From Paraburkholderia nodosa (GTDB taxonomy: Bacteria > Pseudomonadota > Gammaproteobacteria > Burkholderiales > Burkholderiaceae), in the NCBI RefSeq assembly GCF_001718195.1, contig NZ_MCNV01000003.1:186001-250000 (forward strand): a DNA stretch of 64,000 bases, written 5' to 3'. Shown here one piece after another: positions 9,027 through 17,859 of the stretch. A model generated the notes under the pieces. It was given only the letters and a program-made list of their open reading frames with translations. It was not told the origin of the DNA and did not search any database. The first letter of the stretch is position 1; each line of letters starts with the position of its first letter. Both the position numbers and the translations under genes were made by a program.

Positions 9027-10238
9027 TCACACGCCTGGTTGCCCCCCGCACTCTTCCTCTACGGGCTGCTCGATGCCGAACACCTGGCGCAGATAGGCGA
9101 GATATGCCTTGTCGTCGCACATGTTCTTGCCCGGCGAATCGGAAAGCTTGGCGACGGGCTGACCGTTGCAGCGGACCATCTTGATGACGATCTGCAGCGG
9201 CTGGTAACCCAGGTCGTTGGTGAGGTTCGTGCCCACGCCGAACGCGAGGCGGCAGCGATCGCCGAAACGCTCGTACAGGCGCAGCACCTTGGGAATGTCG
9301 AGCGCGTCCGAGAAGATCATCGTCTTCGTGCGCGGATCGCAGCGATTGTCCTCGTAGTGCTTGAGCAGGCGCTCGCCCCACTCGAACGGATCCCCCGAGT
9401 CGTGCCGCGCGCCGTCGAAGAGCTTGCAGAAGTACATGTCGAAGTCGCGCAGGAACGCCTGCATGCCGTAGACGTCCGAGAGCGCAATGCCCAGGTCGCC
9501 GCGGTATTCCTTCGCCCACATCTCGAAGCCGAAGATCTGCGAGTCGCGCAGACGCGGCCCGAGCGCCTGGCACGCCTGCAGGTACTCATGCGCCATCGTG
9601 CCGAGCGGCGTGAGGTTGTGCTTCATCGCGTAGTAGACGTTGCTCGTGCCCGTGAACTGCTCGCCGAGATCGGCCTTGAGCGTGAGGATCACCTCCTCGT
9701 GCCAGCGCTTCGAGAAGCGGCGGCGCGTACCGTAGTCGGCGATCTTGCAGTCGGCGAATTCGGGCTTCGCGCCAAGTAGCTCGATCTTGTGGCGCAGGCG
9801 CTCGCGCCCCTCCCCGTACTGCGGATGATGCTGCGTGTTGCGGAAGTACACCTCGTTGACGATGGCGAGCACCGGGATCTCGAAGAGGATCGTGTGCAGC
9901 CACGGCCCCTGGATCGCGATGTCGATCTCGCCATTGGCCTTGGGCGACGGCGTGACCGAGATGTACTTTTCGTTGAGGTGAAAGAGCGCGAGAAAGTCGA
10001 TGAAGTCGCTCTTGATGAAGCGCATCTTGCGCAGGTAGTCGAGCTCGGTCTCGGCGAAGCGCAGCCTGCACAGCTTCTGAATTTCGCTGCGGATCTCGTC
10101 GACGTAGGGCACGAGATCGACGTTCGGCGTGCGGCAGCGGAAGCGGTATTCCACATTGGCCGCGGGGAAATGATGCAGCACCACCTGCATCATGGTGAAT
10201 TTGTAAAGATCGGTATCGAGCAGCGAAGTAATGATCAT
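9027..10238 (-). CDS. pncB: Nicotinate phosphoribosyltransferase PncB
   Basis: Makes nicotinate mononucleotide from nicotinate and PRPP, using ATP, in NAD salvage. The 403-residue product starts [18 protein letters not shown] and has the YGTRRRFS region, GTSNVYYA, the phosphoribosyl-binding region with [13 protein letters not shown], and [12 protein letters not shown], as in bacterial PncB of about 400 residues. ATG at 10238 is set by this conserved N-terminus although no clear Shine-Dalgarno precedes it. It is monocistronic and divergent from fdxA. Confidence 0.96.
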   Translation of the reverse strand: MIITSLLDTDLYKFTMMQVVLHHFPAANVEYRFRCRTPNVDLVPYVDEIRSEIQKLCRLRFAETELDYLRKMRFIKSDFIDFLALFHLNEKYISVTPSPKANGEIDIAIQGPWLHTILFEIPVLAIVNEVYFRNTQHHPQYGEGRERLRHKIELLGAKPEFADCKIADYGTRRRFSKRWHEEVILTLKADLGEQFTGTSNVYYAMKHNLTPLGTMAHEYLQACQALGPRLRDSQIFGFEMWAKEYRGDLGIALSDVYGMQAFLRDFDMYFCKLFDGARHDSGDPFEWGERLLKHYEDNRCDPRTKTMIFSDALDIPKVLRLYERFGDRCRLAFGVGTNLTNDLGYQPLQIVIKMVRCNGQPVAKLSDSPGKNMCDDKAYLAYLRQVFGIEQPVEEECGGQPGV

Positions 10239-10564
10239 GATGGGCCGGCCGGACTGCAATCGGATAGCGCCCGCGAAGCGGGAACCGGACATGCTGCCGG
10301 GCAGATGTCCCGCAGCGGTTCCGGGCGGCAGACGCCAGCGGTGCGTCCATGTTACCCGAATGCCCGCGCGCGCCGCGTGCCCGCCGGCACGGCCCCTCGC
10401 GCGCAAGGGATAAAACGCTGCGGATCGCCCGGCCTTATAAACTAATCACGAAACGATCTAAGGACGGTCGCGGGCCTGTGGTTGGGGTAATTCCTCATCA
10501 GTTACAATAGCGCTTTTGGCGAACCGCCATCCCCCGATACAAAAAGCTTGCAGGAGCTGCCTGA
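10239..10564. promoter_or_regulatory. Divergent intergenic region pncB / fdxA
   Basis: A 326-bp stretch without a gene. It holds the promoters of pncB (minus) and fdxA (plus). TACAAT at 10503-10508 is a likely -10 for fdxA, with a poor TTGGGG -35 candidate at 10482. AGGAG at 10551-10555 is the fdxA ribosome binding site. No riboswitch-like structure was recognised. Confidence 0.45.
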
Positions 10565-10888
10565 ATGACTCACGTTGTGACCGAGAGCTGCATCAAGTGC
10601 CGCTATACCGACTGCGTCGATGTGTGCCCGGTGGACTGCTTTCGCGAAGGTCCCAACTTCCTCGCGATCGACCCGGACGAGTGCATCGACTGCGCCGTGT
10701 GCGTTGCCGAGTGCCCGGTGAACGCCATCTACGCCGAGGAAGACGTGCCTGGCGACCAGCAATCATTCATCGAGCTGAACGCCGACCTCGCGAAGGGCTG
10801 GCCGAGCATCACGAAGACCAAGGCCCCGCTGCCGGAAGCCGACGAATTCAAGGACGTGAAGGACAAGCTCGCGCTGCTCGCACGCTGA
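10565..10888 (+). CDS. fdxA: Seven-iron ferredoxin FdxA
   Basis: A 107-residue [3Fe-4S][4Fe-4S] ferredoxin. Cluster cysteines are at 9, 17, 21 and 25 and at 40, 43, 46 and 50, with an extra Cys12, matching the Azotobacter FdI / FdxA arrangement. The C-terminal extension with [14 protein letters not shown] is typical. It is a soluble one-electron carrier whose partner is not given by context. The start has a good AGGAG nine bases upstream. Confidence 0.96.
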   Translation: MTHVVTESCIKCRYTDCVDVCPVDCFREGPNFLAIDPDECIDCAVCVAECPVNAIYAEEDVPGDQQSFIELNADLAKGWPSITKTKAPLPEADEFKDVKDKLALLAR

Positions 10889-10977
10889 TCGCTTGTTCGG
10901 GGTGTCCTCCCGCCGCCGTCGCTTACACGGACAGTCCCTCGCGCAGCGGATTGCCCTAAACAGATCGCGACAGGGTA

Positions 10978-11006
10978 TTGACAGGCCCAGCCAGACCCCA
11001 TAGAAT
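10978..11006 (+). promoter_or_regulatory. Sigma-70 promoter of the tRNA-Asn genes
   Basis: TTGACA at 10978-10983, a 17-bp spacer, then TAGAAT at 11001-11006. This is close to the full consensus and places the transcript start around 11013, 15 bases before the first tRNA. Confidence 0.75.
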
Positions 11007-11027
11007 CTCGTTCTCTGCTTTTGTTGA

Positions 11028-11103
11028 TCCCCGATAGCTCAGTCGGTAGAGCGCCGGACTGTTAATCCGTAGGTCCCTGGTTCGAGCCCAGGTCGGGGAG
11101 CCA
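11028..11103 (+). tRNA. tRNA-Asn(GTT), copy 1
   Basis: A 76-base cloverleaf. Acceptor arms TCCCCGA and TCGGGGA pair, the discriminator is G, CCA is encoded, the anticodon loop reads CTGTTAA with anticodon GTT at 11061-11063, and the T loop is GGTTCGAGCCC. Confidence 0.97.
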
Positions 11104-11111
11104 AGATTCGC

Positions 11112-11151
11112 AAAAGCCCGTTGGCGTTCACAACGCAAAACGGGCTTTTTT
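11112..11151 (+). terminator. Terminator between the two tRNA-Asn genes
   Basis: AAAAGCCCGTT and AACGGGCTTTTTT form a strong stem with a T run. It ends the transcript of the first tRNA copy. Confidence 0.8.
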
Positions 11152-11182
11152 ATGACGTAAAGTGTTGTCGCTGTACTGCTGG

Positions 11183-11258
11183 TCCCCGATAGCTCAGTCG
11201 GTAGAGCGCCGGACTGTTAATCCGTAGGTCCCTGGTTCGAGCCCAGGTCGGGGAGCCA
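11183..11258 (+). tRNA. tRNA-Asn(GTT), copy 2
   Basis: Identical in sequence to the copy at 11028 over all 76 bases, including encoded CCA. A terminator lies between the copies, and only a weak promoter can be guessed in the 79-bp spacer. Confidence 0.97.
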
Positions 11259-11266
11259 AAATATCG

Positions 11267-11302
11267 AGGGGTTGCGTGGTTGCACGCAACCCCTTTTTCT
11301 TT
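11267..11302 (+). terminator. Terminator after the second tRNA-Asn
   Basis: AGGGGTTGCGTG and CACGCAACCCCT pair around a very short loop and are followed by TTTTCTTTT. Confidence 0.8.
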
Positions 11303-11366
11303 TGCTGCGCGCGTGGCGCACGCTACCCTCCCCGATAATGTCGCTTCGTCATCTTCGGGAATCCGC

Positions 11367-11858
11367 ATGAAATCCACCCGCCTCTGCGCTTGCCTCGCGC
11401 GCCCGCTGCTCGCCTGCGCGAGTCTCGTCGCCTGCGTCACCGCCCACGCCGAGCAGATCGGCAGCGTGAACACCAACTTCCGCGTGACCGGCTCGGACAA
11501 AGTCGTCGTCGAGGCCTACGACGATCCGCAGGTGCCAGGCGTGACCTGCTACGTCTCCCGCGCACGCACGGGCGGCGTGAAGGGCACGCTCGGCATTGCG
11601 GAAGATCCGACCGAGGCGTCGATCGCGTGCCGGCAGGTCGGGCCGATCTCGTTCGCAGGTCCGCTCAAACAGCAAGACGACGTCTTCAACGAGCGCATGT
11701 CGTTCCTCTTCAAGACGCTGCACGTCGTGCGCGTGGTCGACGCGAAGCGCAACGCGCTCGTGTATCTGACCTACAGCGACCGCGTGGTGAGCGGCAGCGC
11801 CAAGAACAGCGTCACGGCCGTGCCGGTGCCCACGGGCACGACGATTCCGCTGCGCTAA
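11367..11858 (+). CDS. CreA family exported protein
   Basis: A 163-residue periplasmic protein. A signal peptide (residues 1-28, ending AHA) is followed by [12 protein letters not shown] and [19 protein letters not shown], the conserved CreA signature with its Cys, plus the second Cys in IACRQVGP. CreA is widespread in proteobacteria, but its role is unknown. ATG at 11367 is chosen because it gives a proper signal peptide. It stands alone between the tRNAs and an AraC regulator. Confidence 0.9.
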   Translation: MKSTRLCACLARPLLACASLVACVTAHAEQIGSVNTNFRVTGSDKVVVEAYDDPQVPGVTCYVSRARTGGVKGTLGIAEDPTEASIACRQVGPISFAGPLKQQDDVFNERMSFLFKTLHVVRVVDAKRNALVYLTYSDRVVSGSAKNSVTAVPVPTGTTIPLR

Positions 11859-11886
11859 ACTGGGGATCCGTGCAGGATCCTTCACC

Positions 11887-12789
11887 ATGACCGGTTCCCG
11901 TTTTCGAGATTCCGCCCGCTACTGGCGCACGCCGCTTCTGCCCGGCGCGGATCTCGTCACGGCCGAATACAACCAACATACGTTCGCGCCGCACTGGCAC
12001 GAGGCCTACACGATCCCCGTGATCGAGGGCGGCGCGGAATGCTTTCGCTATCGCGGCACGCAGCATGTCGCCGCAACGGGCAGCGTGCCGGTGATCAATC
12101 CGGGGGAGCTGCATACGGGTTCACGCGCCGTCGAAGAAGGCTGGAGCTATCGGGTGATGTATGTGCCGATCGACTTCCTGCACGAGCTCGCCGGCGAAAT
12201 CGCCGGGCGCACGCAGCCGCTGCCGTGGTTCGACGCCGAGGTGATCCACGATCTCGATCTCGCGCACCGGCTCTCGCGCGCCCACCGGCTGCTGGAAGCC
12301 GACGCGGACTGGCGGCGCGCCGCAGCCGTGCCCGAACCCGGCGCGAGCGCCAGCCCGGCATCGCCTTCGGCGCCTTGTGCCGATCTGCTCGCCGTGGAAG
12401 GCTCGCTGCTCGACGCACTCTCGACGCTGCTCACGCGCTACGGCCGCACGCGCGAGGCGGCGCTCAAACACGGCCCGAACGATCCCCGCGTGGAAACGAT
12501 GAAGGCGCTCCTTGCCGCCGATCTCGCCACGCCGCTGCGCGTGGCCGATCTCGCCCAGGCGGTCGGCCTCTCGCCGTTTCACGCCACGCGGCTCTTCACG
12601 CAGGCAACCGGGCTGCCGCCGCACGCCTGGCGCACCCAGTTGCGCCTGCAGCGCGCCCTCGCCCCGCTGCGCGAAGGCGCTACGGTTGCCGAGGTCGCCG
12701 CCGCGAGCGGTTTCACCGACCAGAGCCATTTCACGCGACACTTTCGGCGCATGTTCGGCGTGCCGCCGGGGCGCTGGCAGTCGTCCTGA
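11887..12789 (+). CDS. AraC family transcriptional regulator
   Basis: A 300-residue regulator: an N-terminal cupin-like sensing domain (HTFAPHWHEAYTIPVIEGGAE, about residues 32-55, and PGELHTG) and a C-terminal pair of helix-turn-helix motifs (about 205-297: RVADLAQAVGLSPFHATRLF and TVAEVAAASGFTDQSHFTRHF). It lies immediately upstream of azlCD in the same direction, so regulation of the azlCD exporter is plausible but inferred. The ligand is unknown. Confidence 0.92.
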   Translation: MTGSRFRDSARYWRTPLLPGADLVTAEYNQHTFAPHWHEAYTIPVIEGGAECFRYRGTQHVAATGSVPVINPGELHTGSRAVEEGWSYRVMYVPIDFLHELAGEIAGRTQPLPWFDAEVIHDLDLAHRLSRAHRLLEADADWRRAAAVPEPGASASPASPSAPCADLLAVEGSLLDALSTLLTRYGRTREAALKHGPNDPRVETMKALLAADLATPLRVADLAQAVGLSPFHATRLFTQATGLPPHAWRTQLRLQRALAPLREGATVAEVAAASGFTDQSHFTRHFRRMFGVPPGRWQSS

Positions 12790-12876
12790 ACGCGCCAACC
12801 CGCACCCGGCCGCAAGAACGTACAAGCCACGCGTAAGGCGGCCCGCTATGCTGTCCCCATGTATCAGGAGGACAGT

Positions 12877-13656
12877 TTGACCACGCATCCCAACCGCCTT
12901 GCCGAATTCATCGCCGGCGCGCGCGACACGATCCCCATGATGATCGGCGCCGCACCCTTCGGCGTGATCTTCGGCACGCTCGTCACCTCGGGCCCGCTTT
13001 CGCTCTGGCACGGCCAGTTCATGTCGCTCGCCGTGTTCGCCGGCTCCGCGCAGTTCATCGCGCTCGGGCTGATCGCTTCGCACGCGAGCTTCGCGGTGAT
13101 TTGGGCCACCACGTTCATCGTGAACCTGCGCCACGTGCTCTATAGCGCGACGCTCGCGCCCTATATCTCGCACCTGCCGCTGCGCTGGCGGCTCGTGCTC
13201 GGCAGCCTGCTCACCGATGAGGTCTTCGCCGTCGCGTGGGCGCATTTGCGCCGCCATCCGCCCGGCGACGACGTCTCGCCATGGCATTTCCTCGGCTCGG
13301 GCCTCTCGATGTACCTGAACTGGCAACTCTGGACCGCGGCCGGCCTGCTGTTCGGCGCGGCGTTCCCGGGTCTGCAGTCGCTCGGCCTCGACTTCGCGAT
13401 GGTCGCGACCTTCATCGCCATCGTCGTGCCACAGCTGGTTGCCTTGCGCTACCTCGCCGCCGCCGCGACTGCGGGCGCGCTCGCCTTTTTCTGGCAGGGC
13501 TGGCCGTACAAGCTCGGGCTGCTCGGCGCCGTGCTCGCGGGCGTGGTCGTGGGTGTCGTGCTCTCACGGCCAGGTTCGTCGCGCGGCGCCCGCGCCGGCA
13601 GCGAGTCCTCCCGCAAGTCCCCCAACGTCCAACGCACCGCAGGAGCCGGGCAATGA
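12877..13656 (+). CDS. azlC: AzlC family branched-chain amino acid exporter, large subunit
   Basis: A multi-span membrane protein with the AzlC signatures GAAPFGVIFGTL, FAGSAQFIALGL and NLRHVLYSATLAPY. With AzlD it exports branched-chain amino acids or analogues. The start is probably TTG at 12877, because a perfect AGGAGG lies at 12866-12871 with 5-bp spacing; an in-frame ATG at 12859 has no ribosome binding site and would put that AGGAGG inside the gene. The stop overlaps the azlD start (ATGA). The C-terminal tail after the last helix is unusually long and Ser/Arg rich. Confidence 0.9.
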   Translation: MTTHPNRLAEFIAGARDTIPMMIGAAPFGVIFGTLVTSGPLSLWHGQFMSLAVFAGSAQFIALGLIASHASFAVIWATTFIVNLRHVLYSATLAPYISHLPLRWRLVLGSLLTDEVFAVAWAHLRRHPPGDDVSPWHFLGSGLSMYLNWQLWTAAGLLFGAAFPGLQSLGLDFAMVATFIAIVVPQLVALRYLAAAATAGALAFFWQGWPYKLGLLGAVLAGVVVGVVLSRPGSSRGARAGSESSRKSPNVQRTAGAGQ

Positions 13657-13976
13657 ACTACGTCGTCCTGATTCTCGGCATGGCCCTGATCACCCTGGTC
13701 ATTCGCACTGCGGTGTTCGTGCTCGGCGACCGGCTGGTATTCCCGCCGCTCGTGCGCACCGCGCTCGGCTTCGTGCCCGTCACCGTGCTCACGGCGATCA
13801 TCGTGCCGATGGCGGTCTCGCCCCACGGTCAGGGCGCCGAGCTGACCTGGCGCAACCCGCAGCTCGTCGGCGCGCTCGCGGCGATCGTCGTCAGCGCGCT
13901 CACGAAGCGCCCGCTCCTCACCATCGCGATCGGGCTCGGCGTGTTCTTCCTCTGGCAAGGCGTTGTCCTGCGCTAG
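13653..13976 (+). CDS. azlD: AzlD family branched-chain amino acid exporter, small subunit
   Basis: A 107-residue protein with four hydrophobic segments, matching the AzlD family (VLILGMALITLVIRTAVF, LGFVPVTVLTAIIVPMAV and the C-terminal LLTIAIGLGVFFLWQGV). It forms the two-part exporter with AzlC, whose stop its ATG overlaps. AGGAGCC lies upstream inside azlC. Confidence 0.9.
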   Translation: MNYVVLILGMALITLVIRTAVFVLGDRLVFPPLVRTALGFVPVTVLTAIIVPMAVSPHGQGAELTWRNPQLVGALAAIVVSALTKRPLLTIAIGLGVFFLWQGVVLR

Positions 13977-14110
13977 AGGCAAGCGTCGCCCCTTACGCTC
14001 AAGTTTCACCCCGGAGCGCCGTTAAACCCGTCAGGGCCTGCTCTGGCAGGCCACTGCTCGAACGGCGAAAGCACGCGAGAAGCGACAAGGATTACACCGG
14101 GGCAACCACA

Positions 14111-14872
14111 ATGGGGCATATCACCCTTAACCTGAAGGACGAAACGCTTGCGTCGCTGCGCAAGGATTTCGACGCGTTCCTGCGCGTCTCGCTCAAACTC
14201 GACCCGCAATTCGCCACGCCGGAATTCGAGGACTACCTGCGCGCGAAGCTGCTCGACAACATGACGCCGCTCACGGAGCACGCCGTCCAGCGGCTCCTGC
14301 AAGGCGGCCAGTACGCGTGGGCCAAGCGCACGCTCGACAAGGAATTCCCCGAGGTCGTCTCGATCCTGATGCGTCAGGCAGGCGAATTCGGTTTCGGCTT
14401 CGCGTCGCGGCCCGAGTGGACGCCCGACGAACTCTCGAAGCAGTGCCGCGACTGGGCGGCGGCCATCGTGAGCGAAGCCCAGGGCGACGACACGCTGGTC
14501 GACCCGCTGGCGGCGCAGATCAAGTCGGGCGTGCAGGACATCCAGGCCCTCGAAGAGTCGATGCAGACGCCCGCGTGGCGCCTCACCGAGTCGCTGCGTC
14601 AGCGCGTGTACGAAGCGAAGATCGGCTGTGAACAGGCGAGCGGCAGCGCGGTTCGCGAGCGTCTGGGCGAGCTGCGCGGGCTGCTGAGGCTCGGCGTGAC
14701 GCATGGCGTGTTCCAGAAGCAGGAAGCGCAACAGATCATGGAGTATCTGCGCCTGCTCAAGCCCGAGATTTTCGTCGAGGAGCCCGACGATGTGTTCACG
14801 CGCCTCGCCGCGTGGATGCGCAACTTCTTCATGCCGCCGCAGCGCAGCACGGCACGCGAGCAGCGGCGCTAA
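14111..14872 (+). CDS. Conserved hypothetical protein, soluble, helical
   Basis: A 253-residue protein I do not recognise. It has no signal peptide or membrane span, is rich in charged residues and Leu, and looks mostly helical (for example FEDYLRAKLLDNMTPLTEHA and LTESLRQRVYEAKIGCEQA). One Cys in the middle and one near 200 are not arranged as a motif. The start MGHITLNLKDETL at 14111 follows about 135 bp of non-coding sequence after azlD; the frame before it is not coding. No functional inference from the neighbours is justified. Confidence 0.75.
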   Translation: MGHITLNLKDETLASLRKDFDAFLRVSLKLDPQFATPEFEDYLRAKLLDNMTPLTEHAVQRLLQGGQYAWAKRTLDKEFPEVVSILMRQAGEFGFGFASRPEWTPDELSKQCRDWAAAIVSEAQGDDTLVDPLAAQIKSGVQDIQALEESMQTPAWRLTESLRQRVYEAKIGCEQASGSAVRERLGELRGLLRLGVTHGVFQKQEAQQIMEYLRLLKPEIFVEEPDDVFTRLAAWMRNFFMPPQRSTAREQRR

Positions 14873-14877
14873 GCGCT

Positions 14878-14910
14878 GGCGCGCGCGCCTGAAAACGGCG
14901 CGCGCCCCGC
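14878..14910. terminator. Possible bidirectional terminator-like hairpin
   Basis: GGCGCGCGC and GCGCGCGCC arms with a TGAAAAC loop lie between two convergent genes. There is only a weak T tract, so intrinsic termination is uncertain. Confidence 0.35.
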
Positions 14911-14918
14911 TTTCCCCC

Positions 14919-17153
14919 TCAATCCCACATCTTCCTGAGCTTCGCGGCGATCTCGACCTTCGCCTGCGCGGCGGCGGCGAGTCCGGCCGCGCTCGGCGCG
15001 CTCGCCACGGGCGCGGGCGGCCATGCGCGGGATTCGAACAGCGGCAGCATGGGCGTCGCGATGAAGCGCGTGCGCGAGGCCCACACGTGCCGGTCGCCCG
15101 ACGCCACCTGGTTGTGCACATAAAAGCGCTGCGGCACGACGATGTGCAGATCCTCCTTCGCGCGCGTCATCGCCACATAGAGCAGCCGCCGCTCCTCTTC
15201 CAGCTCCTCGTCGCTGCCCGCGCCGAGATCGGACGGAATGCAGCCGTCCACGCCGTTGAGCACGAACACGTTGCGCCACTCCTGACCTTTCGCCGAATGG
15301 ATCGTCGAAAGGATCAGGTAGTCTTCGTCGAGCAGCGGATCGGCGGATTCGGCGCTCGTCGCGTCGGGCGGATCGAGCGTGAGTTCGGTGAGAAAGCGCT
15401 CGCGCGAGGCGTAGGTGCTCGCAATGCTCTCCATCTGCAGCAAGTCGGCGAGACGCACCTGGGCGTCTTCGTGATTGCGCTCGAGATGCGGCTCGTACCA
15501 GCGCCGCACGCGCTCGAACTCGGCCGGCCACGGTGTCGAGCGCATCGAGAGGCCGTCGATGAGCGACGCAAACGCCGGCCAGTCCTCGGCCGCGCGCGGC
15601 GGCGGCGCGAAAGCCGCGAGCGCCTCGGCGGCGCGATACGCGCCCGTGCACGCTGACACCTGGTCGAGCAGGCGCGCGGCGTTGGCGGGCCCGACGCCCG
15701 GCAGCAACTGCGTCACGCGAAACCCCGCTACACGGTCGAGCGGATTCTCGGCCCAGCGCAGCACCGCCAGCACGTCTTTCACGTGCGCGGCGTCGAGAAA
15801 ACGCAGTCCGCCGAACTTCACGAACGGGATATTGCGTCGCGCCAGTTCGATTTCGAGCGTCGCGCTGTGGTGCGCCGCTCGAAACAGCACGGCCTGTTGC
15901 TTGAGCTTCATGCCCGCTTCACGCGCCTCGAGAATCTGCTCGACGACGTAGCGCGCCTGGGTGGCCTCGTCGGCCACGGTGACGAGGCGCGGGCGCTGCT
16001 GCGAGGGGCGCTCAGTCCACAGGTTCTTGGTGAAGCGCTCGGCGGCGGCGTCGATCACGGCGTTCGAGGCGGCGAGGATCGGCGCCGTCGAACGGTAATT
16101 GCGTTCGAGCGTCACCTGACGCGCGGGCGGGTCGAACTGCGCCGGGAAGTCGAGAATGTTGCGCACGGTCGCGCCGCGAAACGAATAGATCGCCTGGGCG
16201 TCGTCGCCGACCACGGTGAGGCCGCGGCCATCGGGCTTGAGCGCGAGCAGGATCGAGGCCTGCAGGCGGTTGGTGTCCTGGTATTCGTCGACGAGGATGT
16301 GATCGAAGCGGCCCGCGAGATCGGCGGCGATGGCCGGCTCCGCGGCCATGTGGGCCCAGTAGAGCAGCAGGTCGTCGTAGTCGAGCACATTCTGCTTCTG
16401 CTTGGCGTCCACGTACGAGGCGAACAGCGCACGTAGCTGCGGCTCCCACTCGAGGCACCACGAGAACGAACGGTTGAGTACATTGGCGAGCGAGTCGCCC
16501 GTATTGACCGCGCGCGAATAGATCGCGAGGCAAGTCGATTTCGAGGGGAAGCGCTTTTCCTTGGCCGAGAAACCCAGTTCGTGGCGCACCAGATTCATAA
16601 GATCCGCGGAATCCTCGCGGTCGTTGATCGTGAACGCCGGCGACAGGCCGATGTGATCCGCGTACTCGCGCAACAACCGCGCGCCCACGCCGTGAAAGGT
16701 GCCCGCCCAACTGAGCCCTTGCGCGAGCACGGCGGCCGCGCCTGGGGCGCTGGCAGCGATACGCGCCACGCGCCGCGTCATTTCCTGCGCGGCGCGCCGC
16801 GAGAACGTGAGCAGCAGGATGCGGTGCGGGTCGGCGCCACCCGCGATCAGATGCGCGACGCGGTGCGCGAGCGTATTCGTCTTGCCCGACCCGGCGCCCG
16901 CGATCACGAGCAGCGGGCCCGGCAGCGCGGAACCGGGCGCGTAGCCCGCTTCGCCGCCGTGTTCGACGGCCTCGCGCTGCGCATCGTTGAGTTTCGCGAG
17001 CCACGCGCCAACGGCATTGGCTGCTTCGGCGCGCGCCTGGCTGGCATCGGAGACGGAGGAATCGGCAACGGAAACGGTGGACACGGCGGGCGCTGGGACG
17101 ATGAACGTGGCGAATCGGGAAGGAGCGACGCATACTGTATATCCATACACCAT
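14919..17153 (-). CDS. UvrD/PcrA-type ATP-dependent DNA helicase
   Basis: A superfamily 1A 3'-5' helicase of 744 residues. Walker A VIAGAGSGKTNT (about 83-94), motif II VDEYQDTN, motif III VGDDAQAIYSFRGA, motif IV LERNYRS, motif V LSTIHSAKGQEW and motif VI YVAMTRAKEDLH are intact. It is longer than Rep but lacks the tudor-like C-terminal tail of UvrD, and is probably one of the extra UvrD-like helicases of Burkholderiales. The start is uncertain: ATG at 17153 overlaps a LexA-like box (17133-17152), and a GTG at 17084 just before the STVSVADSS stretch is an alternative that would leave the box upstream. Likely damage-inducible if the box is real. Confidence 0.9.
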   Translation of the reverse strand: MVYGYTVCVAPSRFATFIVPAPAVSTVSVADSSVSDASQARAEAANAVGAWLAKLNDAQREAVEHGGEAGYAPGSALPGPLLVIAGAGSGKTNTLAHRVAHLIAGGADPHRILLLTFSRRAAQEMTRRVARIAASAPGAAAVLAQGLSWAGTFHGVGARLLREYADHIGLSPAFTINDREDSADLMNLVRHELGFSAKEKRFPSKSTCLAIYSRAVNTGDSLANVLNRSFSWCLEWEPQLRALFASYVDAKQKQNVLDYDDLLLYWAHMAAEPAIAADLAGRFDHILVDEYQDTNRLQASILLALKPDGRGLTVVGDDAQAIYSFRGATVRNILDFPAQFDPPARQVTLERNYRSTAPILAASNAVIDAAAERFTKNLWTERPSQQRPRLVTVADEATQARYVVEQILEAREAGMKLKQQAVLFRAAHHSATLEIELARRNIPFVKFGGLRFLDAAHVKDVLAVLRWAENPLDRVAGFRVTQLLPGVGPANAARLLDQVSACTGAYRAAEALAAFAPPPRAAEDWPAFASLIDGLSMRSTPWPAEFERVRRWYEPHLERNHEDAQVRLADLLQMESIASTYASRERFLTELTLDPPDATSAESADPLLDEDYLILSTIHSAKGQEWRNVFVLNGVDGCIPSDLGAGSDEELEEERRLLYVAMTRAKEDLHIVVPQRFYVHNQVASGDRHVWASRTRFIATPMLPLFESRAWPPAPVASAPSAAGLAAAAQAKVEIAAKLRKMWD
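17133..17152 (-). promoter_or_regulatory. LexA-like SOS box at the helicase start
   Basis: TACTGTATATCCATACACCA matches 16 of 20 positions of the E. coli-type LexA consensus, TACTG(TA)5CAGTA. The left CTGT half is perfect, while the right half reads ACAC instead of ACAG. It lies at the first codons of the predicted helicase reading frame. Confidence 0.5.
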
Positions 17154-17346
17154 GCGTCCGCAAGCGCCTGATTCCACGGCGATCTGGCGGGATTTAACGA
17201 CAACGCCACGGCGCGTTTCGCCGCCGCCGACACCCGGGAGCCGCCAGACAAAACGGCGGCGCCCGTTGCCGGACACCGCCGCTCACAAGGCCAGGCACAA
17301 GGCCGGCGCCCCCAAAGGCGCGGGCGCCTTCGGCATCAGCCGATCG

Positions 17347-17859
17347 TTACTGCGACTGGCCGCCCTGCTGCTGGGCCGACATGCCGTTCATCTGGTCCTT
17401 CATTTCCGAGTCGTTGGCCTGACGGTCGGCCTTGTGGTTGATCTTCGCGTCCTTCACCTGCGCCTTGTACTGCGACTTCGCCTGCTTCTTCGCGTCGCCG
17501 TACTCGGCGTTCGCCGACTTCTTCGCGCTGCGGTATTCGGCGTTCGCCGCCGCGTTCGCGTTGCGCTTTTGCACCAGCGGGTCGGCGGACTGCGGTGCGG
17601 TCAGGGCCTGCGGCGCGGGCGCGGGCTGCGCGATCCCTGCGGCCGCCGGCGCCTGGCTCGGCGCCTGCCCGGTCATCTGGCCAGGGGCAGCGCCCGGCGC
17701 CATGGCCGGCGCGCCGGAAGGCGCCATCGTTGGGGCTTCGCCGGCCTGTGTCGCGCCCTGGGTCGCGTTTTGGGCATACGCGCCCTGCGCAAATACGGCG
17801 GCAGTGGTCACGGTGGCAAAAGCGGCGGTAGCAGTGAGCAGCTTGGCGATCTGGGTCAT
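17347..17859 (-). CDS. Exported low-complexity protein, unknown function
   Basis: A 170-residue protein with a signal peptide (residues 1-29, ending AYA), then a Pro/Ala/Gln/Met-rich linker (about 35-95) and a charged, probably helical C-terminal half with repeats of A-E-Y-x-x-A-K-K (NAEYRSAKKSANAEYGDAKKQAKSQYKAQ). Similar short exported proteins occur in Burkholderia without known function. The composition suggests a flexible periplasmic protein that binds nucleic acid or anionic polymers, but that is only a guess from charge. Confidence 0.75.
   Translation of the reverse strand: MTQIAKLLTATAAFATVTTAAVFAQGAYAQNATQGATQAGEAPTMAPSGAPAMAPGAAPGQMTGQAPSQAPAAAGIAQPAPAPQALTAPQSADPLVQKRNANAAANAEYRSAKKSANAEYGDAKKQAKSQYKAQVKDAKINHKADRQANDSEMKDQMNGMSAQQQGGQSQ

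Noticed and set aside
11028..11258. tRNA-Asn pair as the edge of a genomic island
   Set aside because: No integrase, direct repeat of the tRNA 3' end or composition change is seen next to it.
17290..17345. GC-rich inverted repeat after the small exported gene as a terminator
   Set aside because: The arms are only about seven bp with a long loop and no T tract follows.
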